Assembly (NCBI GenBank): GCA_014925825.1
Contig: JACGCK010000148.1
Location: 48,186-112,185, forward strand
Source: Pholiota molesta
Lineage: Eukaryota > Basidiomycota > Agaricomycetes > Agaricales > Strophariaceae
Direction: 5' to 3'
Length of the DNA: 64,000 nucleotides
A program made the position numbers and the translations under genes. Of this stretch, positions 10,435 to 21,930 are shown piece by piece (within the stretch, counting starts at the first letter, position 1; every line of letters starts with the position of its first letter). Below the pieces are notes generated by a model that was not told where the DNA came from, made no database searches, and was given only the letters and a program-made list of their open reading frames with translations.

Positions 10435-11675
10435 CTTTAGTCGACATGCACGCCTTGTTGCTTGTTCCACCACCTACTAACAACAAATTGCCACGAATCT
10501 ACCATGCCTCAATTCGCGACTTTTTGAAGGACCGATCACGCTCGCTTGTCTACTACATTGACGAAGGTCAGGGATATGCCTACCTCAGTCAACGCTGGCT
10601 GAAGATTATCGGAAATCGTGCCCAATCCCGGATCAGAACCTTCGTCGCATTAAAGGCATTCATTTATAATTGTGGCAAGACACATTCATCTGCCAATGAC
10701 GCATTAGTGGATGACCTGGCGCGTTTCGATTTGAGCGCAATTTTCGAAGGATTTTCAAACTTCGAGGTGGATCTGTATTTTCCGAATTGGGGCGGTTTTA
10801 TGGGATGTATAAAGCAAATGGTGAGTAGCAACAAATTGAATTAATTCACGGACCAACGCCATATTTTTTGTGCAGGGAGGCAGTCGAGATGATGTTTTTC
10901 CCCGTTTGCAGAGTGATTTTTATTCATTCTTCCTCAATCGTATTGGTCGATATCCACAATCTCTCCAACCATATATCCCAATTCTTTTGATGGGACACCC
11001 ACAAGGCCTGGATATCTTCGATATTTTGCTTCATGGTGCAAGTCGATCAGCGGAAGAATTCAAAGAATTGAATGATCTCGACAAAAGCTTACTGGATATA
11101 TCCTCGTTTGATCACGCCGAATGGCTTCCTATCAAGGCATTGCTGGAAGATACGGCAAAAGCTGGAAAATTCTCCGTAAATGGTGGACACTATGCAGCTC
11201 TGGCGAAGGCAATAGTTAAAGTCATCTGTGCAAAGTAAGCAGCGATATTTTTAAGATATGACATTATTGAGTGTTTACCACATCTGCCTTGTAGACCAGG
11301 CGAAAGGAACTATCAAATCAAGTTTGAGAAGCTTGATGACCTCGGTGTCCGCTATATATTAGATGGCTCCGATCCGACCATGCGAATAGCACTCAAGGAT
11401 CCGGAGCTCAACTGGTTCAGAGAAATCCTTGAGAAATCATGGATAGATCTGGATCTTGTTAAACTCCTGCACGAGCACACCGTTCAATTCGAAAATAGTG
11501 TTTCCTTGACCTCAGGACACAAGAGGATCGCTGAAATGAGTAGAAGATATATTGAGGTAAGTGATCTTAGTTTGTAAACTTTCAACAATTTTTAATGGAT
11601 TTATGACCGTAGCAATGCGAACCCTTTTCACGAACGAGTACAGTCTGTGAGATAAAAATAGAGAAAATAGCATAG
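10435..11675 (+). pseudogene. STAND/NACHT-type NTPase, 3' piece with four exons
   Basis: The exon resumes in CTTTA as LVDMHALLLVPP, then LPRIYHASIRDFLKDR, a post-NACHT motif (compare HxSFRDFL in relatives). Introns that keep the frame: 10821-10875 (GTGAGT...TGCAG), 11235-11294 (GTAAGC...TGTAG), 11557-11612 (GTAAGT...CGTAG). Exons 10876-11234, 11295-11556 and 11613-11675 carry helical sequence without a recognised repeat class and end at a TAG. Together with 3870-4029 this is the C-terminal part of one gene; its N-terminal NTPase domain is missing. It cannot encode a functional sensor as it stands. Confidence 0.55.
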
Positions 11676-11922
11676 ACCATGTCCTCGATAAGTAGGTCGA
11701 TTGCCTTGAAGGCAATTCATTGCAAATTTGCGATGGTGGAGTCGATAAGAGAGAGAGAGATGCCTTAATTATTCTGTATTACCTCCCACAGCACACGTTT
11801 CAAGGGTGGGTCCTGAACGCACCTTCAAGCGGAGTTCAATTCTTTTCTTCAACACCAACGTTCAACGTTCATCGTCCATCACCCAAGTCCTTTCTGTACG
11901 AATTAAATACGAATCGTCAAAC

Positions 11923-12243
11923 ATGCCTCTTTATCTCAAAGGATACAGGCTAGATGACGACAAGATCGCCAAATTATTTCACTGCGAAGACCCTACGGAT
12001 TATAAACCCGCCATCATCAGATGCATCGAGCGCGACGCGTACAGGTACATCGCGAACGGCTTCGAGCCCAACGGGGACCTCAACCTCATCATTGTGATGC
12101 AGGGCGGCAACGACGCGGTGGCGCTGACCCAGACGCCGATGCCGGATTCGGAGGACGCGACGCTGCTGGACATCGCGCGCAAGGTGTGTACGGCCGGTGT
12201 CTGGCCGTGCTACGATGGTGTGTCTCGCAAGATTTTGCGATGA
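11923..12243 (+). CDS. Small hypothetical protein (106 aa)
   Basis: An ATG at 11923 opens MPLYLKGYRLDDDKIAKLFH and runs to TGA at 12241-12243. The middle is clean coding-like sequence with strong G/C third positions (AIIRCIERDAYRYIANGFEP, then LNLIIVMQGGNDAVALTQTP). The last seven residues could be read-through of a splice donor: AAGGTGTGTACG at about 12181 looks like an intron start. I do not recognise the family. There is no signal peptide or membrane segment. It stands alone between the STAND fragment and decayed repeats. Confidence 0.4.
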   Translation: MPLYLKGYRLDDDKIAKLFHCEDPTDYKPAIIRCIERDAYRYIANGFEPNGDLNLIIVMQGGNDAVALTQTPMPDSEDATLLDIARKVCTAGVWPCYDGVSRKILR

Positions 12244-13330
12244 ACGTGCACTTCTCATATTAGGTGGATGGATAGATGTCGATAATCCCACCACATTTTG
12301 GGCAGAGTGGTTGAAGCATGGTCGGTGCCGTCTGGGCGAAATAAAGGAGGAATCAAAGGGACAGTAGCTTCCTGCGACCTGGGGTGTATGTACATTCAAC
12401 AGTCGCCGAAAAGCAGACAACGGAAGAAAGTATCAAATACTCAGAAACGGACGCATGCCATTATGTCAGTAGAATTTGTGGTGGTATAGACCAGTTATCC
12501 AGATGGGAAATGTACTAAAAATATGAAGAGTCGTCATCATCTTGGTGCAGTTCATTGAAAGCAGTAGCTCGACACTCTATGTATGCTCTCTGATCAAGAT
12601 TCATCATTTGTATCCCTTCCTCTGGCCCATTACAGGGTGACCTGTGTGCTATGACACGACAAATTGATGACAGTAGGAAGCTTCCCGCTAGTAAGCCAAT
12701 GAGCCAACCGTGCGTCTGGGATCGGGAGGGTTCGATTCGCGTTGGATGATACCCAGATATGCTGTTACTCCCGCTGATCTGCACCCCACATCGACGACAC
12801 GAATACTAGTATACGCAGACAACACGAACGAAGTGGTGCGGTGACGCAGAGATACGAGAATCAGTGCGAAGGGTGTGCGCTCGCCATCGCCAAAGATGCA
12901 ACGGCTACCGCATACGATCGGGAGAAGACCTCAAGCAACCAGCCGAGGCAGGTGGTGAAGGGCCCTTCTGATAGGTCGAAGCGGTCCACATTTCCGGCGA
13001 AGTAGGAGTGAGCAATGGGGGTGGTACTAGGGTGTCCGATCCTACTCCTACATGTCCAGCGAACGCGAGTAGGGTAGGGTACCATGTAAAATGGTATCGT
13101 CCAGCCAGCACAAGCACCCCGCGGTGCCGACCACATCGTCAGCAGGCCCCCAGGCGGCGCTGTGGGGCAGCGCAGGCGCACAAGCATGCCTGCGGTCCGT
13201 TCAGCGATACTCATCATCGTCCCTTATCGGTCAGGTCAAACACTACCCGCAGGAACTCCAAACAACCAACGATTAGATGCTGGACTTGAAAGGAATCGAC
13301 GAATGCGACGCCCTTCATCACGAAAAACGA
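12244..13330. repeat. Unclassified region with a diverged copy of the 18.5-19.2 kb module
   Basis: No convincing gene. From about 12700 to 13150 the plus strand shows short blocks in the same order as 18650-18930: GATACCCAGATATG, ATCGACGACACGAA, GAACGAAGTGG, then CCAGC...CACAAGCACC. It therefore appears to be a decayed relative of the module found in both arms of the large inverted repeat, without an intact frame. Confidence 0.35.
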
Positions 13331-13688
13331 TATTATCTCTGGAGAAATGTAGGTATCTCTAAAAGACACCTAGAGACACCAAGAGCACTGAAAGCCCTCA
13401 GAGACAAAAAGATCTCTAGAGTTACGTTACCATTGATGTGATTTACCCAGGTGTCTCTGGATGTCTTTGGGAGTCCTTAGGGAGTTGTTGGGGAGTCTTT
13501 GAAAACTCTTTGGAAGTATCCTTGGTTTCTTTCAGATAAGGTCTTTCTATCCTTGTCTTTGATGCTTTGCTTAGACAACAATTGAATGTAATAGTAAAAT
13601 AGATTGTATTACTCTATATAAGCTATAATACTTATGTTATGACTTAATCTATGCACTATGTAATCTACACTAACTATCCACCATCATG
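13331..13688. other. AT-rich spacer with imperfect inverted GGTGTCTCT motifs
   Basis: The stretch holds oppositely oriented AGAGACACC and GGTGTCTCT blocks (13360-13380 and about 13450) and then AT-rich sequence. No coding frame is supported. It could be the edge of a small inverted-repeat element, but I cannot define ends. Confidence 0.25.
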
Positions 13689-14060
13689 TGCACATCCACC
13701 GCCCTCACACGTCCGCCACCCTCGCACGTACGCCGCCCTTGCACTCCGCCGCCCTCGTGCTCCGCCGCCCTCGCGCGTCCGCCACCATCGTGCTCCACTG
13801 CCCTCGCGCATCCGCCACACTCGTGCTCCACTGCCCTCGCGCGTCCGCCACACTCGTGCTCCACTGCCCTCGCGCGTCCACTGCCCTTGCGCATCCACCG
13901 CCCTTGCGCATCCGCCACCCTCGCGCGTGCGCGCGCCCGTTGTGTATCTCCCCGTTGTCCGCCGCCTCCACCGCCATTGTGCACATCCACCGCCCTCGCG
14001 TGTCTGCCGTCCTCATGCTCCGCCACCCTCATGCTCCGCCGTCATCGCGTGCCTCCGCCG
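13689..14060. repeat. GC-rich minisatellite, about 33-bp unit
   Basis: Tandem, imperfect copies of a unit like GTGCTCCACTGCCCTCGCGC plus GTCCGCCACACTC. The units are multiples of three, so they open long Arg/Pro/His-rich frames on both strands, which I treat as repeat artefacts rather than genes. Confidence 0.75.
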
Positions 14061-14169
14061 TTGTCATCGCCCGTCCATCGGGTGCCGCAGTTGTCACCAT
14101 TTTCGTGAGCCTCCCTTGCCTGCATGCGCCGCAAGTTGTCGCGAGCCCCTGTTGTCTGCCACCCTGTCG

Positions 14170-14520
14170 ATTGCCGGCCCACATCCCTCGTTGGAGGGGA
14201 GGGGTGCGCGGCGAGAGGGAGGGGGAGGAGAGCGGCGGTGTGGGCGGCGACGTCACGCATTGCCGGCCCACGTCCCTCATTGGAGGGGAGGGGCACGCGG
14301 CGAGAGGGACAGCGGCGGTGTGGGCGGTGATGTGGCGTACACTACCGACATTGCATTGCTGGCCCACATCCCTCGTTGAGGGAAGGGGCACGCAGCGAGA
14401 GGGAGGGGAGGAGAGCGGCAGTGTGGGCGGCGGCGTGGAGAATTGCCGGCCCACATCCCTCGTTGGAGGGGAGGGGCACGTGGCAAGAGGGAGGCAGCGG
14501 CGGCGAGAGGAGAGCGGGGG
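14170..14520. repeat. Tandem repeat, four units of about 85-95 bp
   Basis: Units begin near 14172, 14260, 14355 and 14443 with TGCCGGCCCACATCCCTCGT followed by TGGAGGGGAGGGG and GCGAGAGGGA. Units differ by small indels. Overlapping long frames on both strands follow from composition and periodicity. Confidence 0.75.
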
Positions 14521-14932
14521 GTGGCGAATTGGCGATGTGCACGGTGGCCTGTCGGTGGTGACGTGGCGCGTGCCCCAGTGCTGACTCCACCTGCAATGCA
14601 TGGTCAGTGACTAAAGGATGAGGAGGCGAACTTACCTCGCGCCTCTCCTGACGTGGACATCCTCCACGTCGACGTCCCCCACGTCATCATCACCAAGGCC
14701 CGTCGCCGTCCACGCCGTCGTCGTTCGCGTTGTCGTTCACGTCGTTACGGGCGTTGTCGTTGGCGGTGGCGCCCGTGCTGTCATCCTGGAAATGAGTTGG
14801 CGGCGGGGGGGCGAGTTGGGGCTGGTGGTGGTAGTGGTAGAAGCGAAGAGAGGAAAGGACTTGGAAATTATTCTAAGTCCCGCGTGCTACGGAACTACTA
14901 ACATAAGGTATATACTTTTATTTCAAATAACC

Positions 14933-15015
14933 GACCTATGGCTTAGTTGGTAACGCGCCTTGTGCCTGGTACATTGCACGTGATGTCGTGTGTTCGAATC
15001 TCATTCGGTGCACTA
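14933..15015 (+). repeat. tRNA-like sequence, possible SINE head
   Basis: TGGCTTAGTTGG (14939-14950) fits a Pol III A box and TGTTCGAATC (14991-15000) a B box, about 40 bp apart as in tRNA genes. The acceptor stem pairs poorly and the T stem has a mismatch, so a functional tRNA is unlikely. A tRNA-derived SINE is the simplest reading, but no tail or target duplication was found. Confidence 0.4.
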
Positions 15016-15529
15016 TTTTTCCAAGGTCGCATCAGGGGCGTGGGAATTGCCTGGCAAGCTGAAAGTACTTTCGGTGTAATTTCTGCGCTTTCTACACTTT
15101 CTAAGCTTTGGGAAATGTTCATACGTCTGAAAGTATGGGCTAAAGGGATTACTGATCTCTAAGCAACTAAGTACAGACCTCAGAACTAAATTGTATAGAA
15201 AGTAAAACTAAAGGCACTCTGAGAGCATGCTAGGCTGCTTTGGAGTGCTTTGGCACGCTCTGGCATCTCTGGCATATACCTGGCTTACCTGGCTGGCTCT
15301 AGCACAAAGGCGTTTTTCGTGATGTTGTCCTTGAGACTGAGGGGTCTCACTACAGCGGGCGATCGTAGGCCATGAGTCGAAAACAGCCTCGCGATCGCAG
15401 CAAAGGACACCCTCCGCGACGGCTGTCCTGCATTTCTGAAGCAGGAAATGGCTCCAAGGAGGGAGAGGAGAACGAAATAAGAATGCAGGTCCGTGTTATC
15501 GATCTTAAGAGATTCCCCGATACAAGAAA

Positions 15530-16320
15530 TAGGATAAACCAAAATAAAAAATGAAAATAACACCGTTGCGCAAGCGCTGCTCTCGGAATCGCCAAGCATA
15601 TATGCAAGGTCTGGAATCAGGAGAGTCTTGGAGCCACAAGCGAAGGCGCGTGCGAGCAGCGGCGCGACGCACACCCGACGCAGGGTGCAAGAAGGGCGGC
15701 ATACTGACGTGTCGACATGGAATAGCATCTGTGCACGGCACGCGGTCGACGCTCCTTGCACTTTTCAAATAGAGGACATCACCTTGAGACCTATATCGCA
15801 GAATATCTGGTACAAGCCACAAGTGTCGAGGAGACCGACACTCATGGCGCCGCTTGCACGCGAACGCGAGATGCGGCGGAAGCGCAGCAGACGGAGCTGC
15901 TGCCCGCCTCGGGATCCAGATTGAGCCGTCGGGCATGTCCTCTCTGGAATGCAAAGCAGGTCGATCTGGGCGTGCGCGGCAAGACAGAGGGCATTGGAAG
16001 AACGTCGTTGGGAACACGCACAGAGGGATACACTGCACACAAAGGAAGAACAGGCTACGTAGCTTGAATCCCTGCGGGCCCACCGGCTGACTCGCCAGCC
16101 GGAAGTGAAGGTCGTACTTGAGCTTGAGCTTGAGAGGTAGGAGATAAAAAGATATGACGAGAGACATGATATCCAAGCGCTGGGATGTTGGGGTGCGAAG
16201 AGGTGGATGGTGAGAGAAGGACGAGGCAAGTGGACCGTGCGCAAACAGAGGTACCGGCCCGTTGAATCCGGGTAAAATCCCGACCAGCCGCTACACCGCT
16301 TGTGGCCAACCACCACGCAT
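15530..16320. repeat. Diverged copies of modules found in the large inverted repeat
   Basis: 15530-15630 resembles 23680-23770 in the same orientation (ACCAAAATAAAAA, GTGCTGCTCTCG-like, GAATCAGGAGAGTCT). 15765-15960 resembles 18935-19075 (AGAGGACATCA, GGGATCCA, ATGTCCTCT...GGAATG). The order and orientation match the left arm. No intact reading frame is supported. The rest of 15016-16600 has nothing I recognise. Confidence 0.35.
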
Positions 16321-16799
16321 CATCATCTCGGGACGGCTTACCAACGGCTTACTGTTCAACGTTCAAGCTCAAGCCCGCGCCAGATTCAACAACTCTGACC
16401 GATACCTTGCATATCTCCCGCGTCTTGCAGGTGCGTATCCGGGAGTTTCAGTGCCTTCTAGCTCCGTAACAAGCCAAGGCTACTTGCATACGTCACTGTT
16501 TCTTCGATTTTTGCTCTGTTACTAAATGTATGTTGTCCAACCAATATTCATGGCTGGGGACTCGCGGGCATATTATGAGGCTGATGAGCACTTGAAGCTT
16601 CAATGACCATTGTCGAAGGATGGTTCCGAGCCAATATAATGCAGACTAGATTGACTAGACGCCGTCTGAATATTATATATTGTCGACCTGATAGAATTGA
16701 AATCGACCATGCCGCGGCATCAGAGGAAGTCCCAACCTCAACGCTATCGCATGCGCATTATGAATTCGATGCAAGGTTTCATTAGCGGAAAGATCATTG

Positions 16800-17535
16800 A
16801 CACTCAGGCGATGTTCGGAAATATGCTACAAAGAGGAGAAAGAAGAAGAAATGGGCTGTGAAATACACACCTCGCTCTCGCAGCTGGTAGACATGGTACG
16901 AATATAGACACAAACGACACGGGTATCAGTCTGAGAGGGGTGGCTGCGAAGACGTTGTGTTTTGCACAATAAAAACAATGAATGGATCGAGTGCTCACTT
17001 TTCATCGTCATATAGTAACACTATCATATCTTGTGTGGGGTCCATCGTGAAAGTCATAACTAACATCCCTGTCTGATGTTCTGAGGCGTATATTTCTCGA
17101 GATTATGGGAGGTAGGTAGCGATATGATCTGCGCGATCTGCTCTATTTTTGTACAAGCGAATGCGGCTCCGACAAGGTTAAGTGTGCGACCGTCGTGCGG
17201 TAGATGGAGCGTAACAGGCTCCACTAATTCAAATGAAAGCCACGCCTGGCGATATTGCAGAAGATGCTCGAGGAGATCGGCATGGGGAGCGGACGATCTG
17301 GGGTCTTTCAGGCCGTTCATGTGAAGTTGAATAGTATATGCTAATAATGAAGAGTACTTGATGGTTTCACAGATGGATTTGCATGTCTAGAACCCCGCAC
17401 ATTCAACAACTGCTGTCGAGATCAGACTTGGGAGTAAGATCGCACCATCGAACAGCGGCCTAGAGCAACAGCATCAAGAAGGGAGAGGACCCTGATTCTC
17501 AGCTCTTCTGGAACGCTGGAGAGACTATTCGTCAT
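16800..17535 (-). pseudogene. F-box-type protein, N-terminal part (copy A), 3' truncated
   Basis: Minus strand: Met at 17535 starts MTNSLSSVPEELRIRVLSLL plus DAVALGRCSM, an F-box-like motif (xLPxELxxxILxxLD pattern), followed by a GTGCGA donor. A second exon within 17060-17320 reads MNGLKD...DLLEHLLQYRQAWLSFELVE and ...LNLVGAAFACTKIEQIAQII. A third, near 16800-16990, is less clear. F-box proteins recruit substrates to SCF ubiquitin ligases through Skp1. Similarity to copy B at 40660-41660 (same orientation) ends near 16840, so the C-terminal half is missing here. Confidence 0.5.
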
Positions 17536-18199
17536 CTGGAAGGAAAGCTGGCAAGCTCGAATTGAGCAAAATATAAATGGTAGTCTGGAAATGTTGTAAT
17601 CGATTCGGTGGCAAATGAGCAAATGTATATTCTATTGTTACGTAATGAAAGTGGACTAGAACAGCCAACGGAGGACCAAACGGAGGACCAAACGGAGGAC
17701 AAGAGAACTGTATCGAATCCCATTCCTCTGCTTGTGTACGTACGGTGCCCAGCTGCGGGTCGAAGAGCATTGGGTCCGTCGCTCTGCCTCCCCACACCCA
17801 ACTACCACTGATCGTCGCCATCCCATCCCGCGGCCGCGACGCTCCAATCCACCCAGGTCCCTCGTCCTATCCACTGCAAAGGACACCCATCCAAAAGCGC
17901 CCCAACCGCCCCAAGCTCGCGCGTAGTCCGTGCGCGAGCCTATCGGTCCGTGGGCGGGCAGAGGCCGTCGAAACGAGATGTATCCCCCGGGTACAGACCG
18001 ACTTCTATGTGTGCGTCTGCAATCCGCGGCGCACTATATCTATATCCTGCAATAATTCGATAGATGAGACCCACAAGTCGCGCGTGATCTCGACACGAGA
18101 TTGCTGGATATGTCCGCTCCGTCATCCTGGGACAGAGGGCTGGCGTGTATTAGTCGTTATGCCTGAACGTATACTGGATGCTGATAGCGTTAGTCATAC

Positions 18200-19190
18200 A
18201 CTGGGGGGATCTGGTGCTGGGAGAGAGGGATGGACGAACGAGATGAGAATTGTAGACAGCGACGTAGTGCGCTGGTGGGATCTTATCCAATCATCGAGCG
18301 ATCTGCCTTCCCCGCAGCGCGATAACGCAGAGGTCGTTGCGCCTTATAAGCACGAGCCCGCAGGATAGCGAACCTGTTGTCCGATATAAGTGCGTGATGC
18401 AACGCGGAAAGTGAAATGTTGTGCGCTTACACCTAAGATAGACATTCGTACCACCCTATCATAGCCTATCATCCAGTGTTGTCTCCGGATCCACCAACAA
18501 TCCAGCGAACGCCGACGGAAATTCTGCTGTACCGTTTGGAGACAATTGAACAGCGTTGACCCATTAGGTCGGCCTGTTTGCTATGCTACGACGGTGCGAT
18601 GTCAATAGAAAGCTTCATGTTGAAGCAGCGAGTCAACATGCATCCGGAATCGGGAGGGTTAGAGCTGCGTTCGATGGTGCCCAGATATGGCATCTATGCC
18701 ACAGATCGACACGAACATATTTATGCAGATGACATGAACGAAGTGGGTTGGGGGAGAAAAAATATGGGACTTGGTGCGAAGGGCTTTCCACTCGTTATCG
18801 CCAATAAAGAGACAAGTGTTGAATCAGGAGTGAGCAACGGGCGCTGTAAGATGTGCAATCCCCATGTCAGCGAGAGCGAATGGGATACCAACGTCAAATG
18901 ATATTCATCCAGCGAGCACCAGCACCGGGCTACACGCAAAAGAGGACATCATCGAAAATCAGCTTCTATTTGGCCCACCCCAAGATGCCGTAAACCGCGC
19001 CAGACGAGCAGTAGCGAGCGCTGCAGGTCGTGGGATCCAAAGTACGCCATGGAGGATGTCCTCTTTAGAGTGTGGAACCACACGGGAACTGCATATCATA
19101 CAGGGGTGGCACGGCGGCAGGAGGAAATCGGGCGGACGTGCATATGAGAGAAGGACGCGGTACTCACCTTGGCGAGCACGCATTCGCTAG
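18200..19190 (+). other. Outer module of the left arm, decayed coding-like sequence
   Basis: The plus strand carries coding-like patches: MRIVDSDVVRWWDLIQSSSD at 18244, VGWGRKNMGLGAKGFPLVI at about 18745, and EDIIENQLLFGPPQDAVNRA at about 18939. GT and AG signals occur between them, but I cannot assemble one uninterrupted gene and I do not recognise the family. The mirror copy on the minus strand at 24571-25440 keeps a longer open segment. Related fragments lie at 12.7 kb and 15.8 kb. Confidence 0.3.
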
Positions 19191-20044
19191 TCACTCCCTG
19201 CACTCCCTGGGAGGACTTGCAGCTGGTTCAACTTTTGCTACATAGCTCCTTAGTGGAAGGCAGGCTGTAACAGAATGTCCGATACGCAACGCGGCCCACA
19301 CACGGGTGCAGGATAGCGTCAGAGAATTGCCTAGAGCACGAGCCATTGGAAGACATAAGACCGCTCGTCAGATCGTGAGCCCACAGAGCAAGGTGTCGGT
19401 GGCCGGTGAACTGGAGGATGAACGATGTGAATGGTTGCCTGGTGAGAGAACGGTACAGCGAGCAGCAGGTGGTCTGTGCGTGATTGAAGATACCGGCCCG
19501 TTAATTCCGAGAACTCCGAAGGCTTCAGCCCTTCGTCATGATCACTGTCTTCGCGCTCTTCACCCCCGGCAGCCTCGCAGCCCATGCCGTCTGCTGGTGG
19601 ATGGATACCGTTCTACATGTTATCCGCTTTGCGCTCGTATATCATGTTATGTTATAATCTATGTAGTAGTAGAGACATTTTTTTTTTTTTTTTCAATTCA
19701 TGTTTGCCAAATCTTTGCAATGGAGCAATGAACTATGAGTGCGCGACAATTTCATCAAATCATATGTATTCATGACAGCGTCCGCAGATCCCAATCTTAT
19801 CTGAAGCGGATAATCGCTCCGTGGTGGTGGAAAATCCAGCATGAAGGGCGTGCATCATGCAATTTTCAAGACTCAACAACCGCCCGATGAGCCAGGTACC
19901 GTCCCTGTCTCCCAATGTCGCCTTGAGACGAGACACATCCCTTCAACGCTATCCGATCTGCGGAGTGTCATAGATAGCCAAAGAACCAAGCAACTACACT
20001 CCTCAAGCGCCTACGTTCCACCATACGCACACTCCTCGAACCAA

Positions 20045-21593
20045 TCATCCGCCCCCACATCCGAAAAGCCATTCGTGATCTGCGACCCCATTCAGCCAAC
20101 CCTTCTTCCCGTGAAGCAAAATGGAACGCACCCAATGCAGCAGAATCCCCGCGATGACGTCCGCGGAGGGCGCTGAGACAACCGCGTCGATGTCCGGCCC
20201 GAAGGTGCGGTGCAGCTTGACCACGCCGGAGTCCTTGTACGCCGCGCCCTCGCCGGTGGCGTTGAAGGTGAGCAGGAGGAATATCCATTTGTGCCCGTCG
20301 GTCAGGGCACCGCGGATGACCTTCTTACTGTACAAAAAGTAAAGTGGTGAATAAAGTATAGTATAGAGACAAGGAGGAGAGAACGAAAAATGATACGGAC
20401 CAGAGCCGTCGGCCGCACACGCCAGAGTGGTTATACGCCGCGCCCTCGCCGGTGGCGTTGAAGGTGAGCAGGAGGAATATCCATTTGTGCCCGTCGGTCA
20501 GGGCACCGCGGATGACCTTCTTACTGTACAAAAAGTAAAGTGGTGAATAAAGTATAGTATAGAGACAAGGAGGAGAGAACGAAAAATGATACGGACCAGA
20601 GCCGTCGGCCGCACACGTACAGCTCGCATACGGCGTTGTGGATAGCGGCATTGAGGTCGCCCGGTCGGAGCTTGGCTTCGAGGATGAAGACCACGGATCG
20701 CGCGTGGAACTTGAGCACCTCGTACGTCGGGTTCGTTTGGATAGCGCCTACGCGGGGACGTGAGCAAAGCCGCTCGACAGGACATCCTTTGTCGTTTGGC
20801 GAAGGACGCTGAGCTTACCTGCGCAGTGTTTGTCGACTACCGCCGCGATATATCCAGGGAAGCTCGCTAGACAAAACGGATCGACGGCGGTGCGGCTTGG
20901 AAGCGAGGCAGGGACGGTGAGGGAGATGCGCCTGTCGTCCTGCAGTAGCATTGCGGCTGTTCGGAATAGGAGCGCTTCGATCCACGGGCGCGCGCTGTCG
21001 CCTTCCTATTTAACTAGTGGTCAAAAACGAATCCAGAAAATGCGTAGAGGAAGTGAAGAACGGAACATACCACGGACGCTTCGAATAAGTTCAAGTGGCG
21101 GTATAGATTCGCGGACGACCAGAGCTCGTGCGCGCCGAGTGAGGTGGTCGCCATGGCGCGTTCCAGGAGCCCAGATTTCAGGTCTAGGAAGCCGGAAGAC
21201 ACGATGTTCAGCCGGGTGAGCGCGTCCATGTCGATGGCCGCACCGGGGGCGCGCAGAGACTATACTTCAACGCGTGAGCCGACGCGCATGGAATGCAGGT
21301 TCGTGACGCCAATGACAGCCTACCTGAAATTCATCGAGCTCCAGGTCTACCGCGGATATCATAGCGTCGAGCCCGTGCTCAAAGCCATCCGAAGCTCGGT
21401 CTGCGCCTGCCTCTGTGGCCTCCGTGAGGGTCTTCTGCAGCCTGACGAGACAGTGATGCGCATGACGTAATTCCGACGCTGGTATCCGCTGGTCTTCTCC
21501 GGCGCCGCCTTGGCCCATGGCGCCCTTTAGCCGGAGCAGAGAGTTGTAGGCAAGTTGTAGGTGCACCGCACTGAGGGCGGAGAGCGTAGCCAT
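20045..21593 (-). CDS. Uncharacterised five-exon gene, left copy (with internal duplication)
   Basis: Minus-strand mirror of the gene at 21931-23290: it starts MATLSALSAVHLQLAYNSLL at 21593 and ends ...DHEWLFGCGGG at TGA 20045-20047. All five exon blocks are present, including FILEAKLRPGDLNAAIHN and IRGALTDGHKWIFLLLTFN. Between exon 4 and exon 5 a 184-bp segment covering the intron and adjoining exon ends is duplicated in tandem (20238-20421 and 20434-20617). Splicing from the first donor to the last acceptor would bypass the extra copy and give a similar protein; any other choice breaks it. Substitutions relative to the right copy are scattered. Function is discussed under the right copy. 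Confidence 0.5.
20238..20617. repeat. 184-bp tandem duplication inside the left gene copy
   Basis: Two apparently identical units, 20238-20421 and 20434-20617, are separated by 12 bp (CCAGAGTGGTTA-like junction). Each unit starts within exon 5, spans the final intron and stops in the 3' end of exon 4. The right arm has only one unit. The duplication is therefore specific to the left arm and younger than the inverted duplication. Confidence 0.85.
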
Positions 21594-21930
21594 TCGAATT
21601 TGGAGGAATGAAAGGGCGGATGAAACAAGTTCGACATTGCGAACGCTGAGTTTGAAAAGATGCTTCCACTATGTCTCTTCGGGTACTCAGCTTGGCCTCC
21701 CCAAAAGTCCTGCAGCTGGTTTGACTTTCGATAGCTCCTTGGCGTCGTTCTTGGAAGGTAGCGGAAGCGCGATATGCAACGCGGCCACGGTTGCAGGTTA
21801 CCGTCTGAATCAGAGCGAGCACGAGAATTGCTTAGAGCACGAGACAATGGAAGAAGCAGCTTTTCTTTTCAAACTCAGGTTTCGCAATGTCGAACTTGTT
21901 TCATCCGCCCTTTCATTCCTCCAAATTCGA

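Larger units (their letters stand above)
17943..21665 (+). repeat. Left arm of the 17.9-25.6 kb inverted duplication
   Basis: Sequence from CGGTCCGTGGGC (17943) to the block around TTTGAAAAG (about 21665) recurs as reverse complement from about 21855 to 25630 and, beyond the copia 2 insertion, at about 34626-34745. Checked anchor blocks: 18250-18370 with 25310-25440; 18590-18660 with about 25005-25080; 19300-19600 with about 23940-24260; 20040-20240 with 23080-23290; 20640-21600 with 21930-22930. Similarity is high but indels and substitutions are common, so the duplication is older than the copia 2 insertion. Confidence 0.85.

Noticed and set aside
13651..14601. Long frames (up to 298 codons) on both strands
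   Set aside because: They overlap in all frames and consist of tandem-repeat translation (Arg/Pro/His or Ala/Gly), as expected for GC-rich minisatellites whose unit is a multiple of three.
14933..15015. Functional tRNA gene
   Set aside because: The acceptor stem pairs at only about four of seven positions and the T stem has a mismatch; kept only as tRNA-like.
19678..19693. T-run as a LINE poly-A tail
   Set aside because: It sits inside the left arm of the inverted duplication with no adjacent retroelement sequence and no target duplication.
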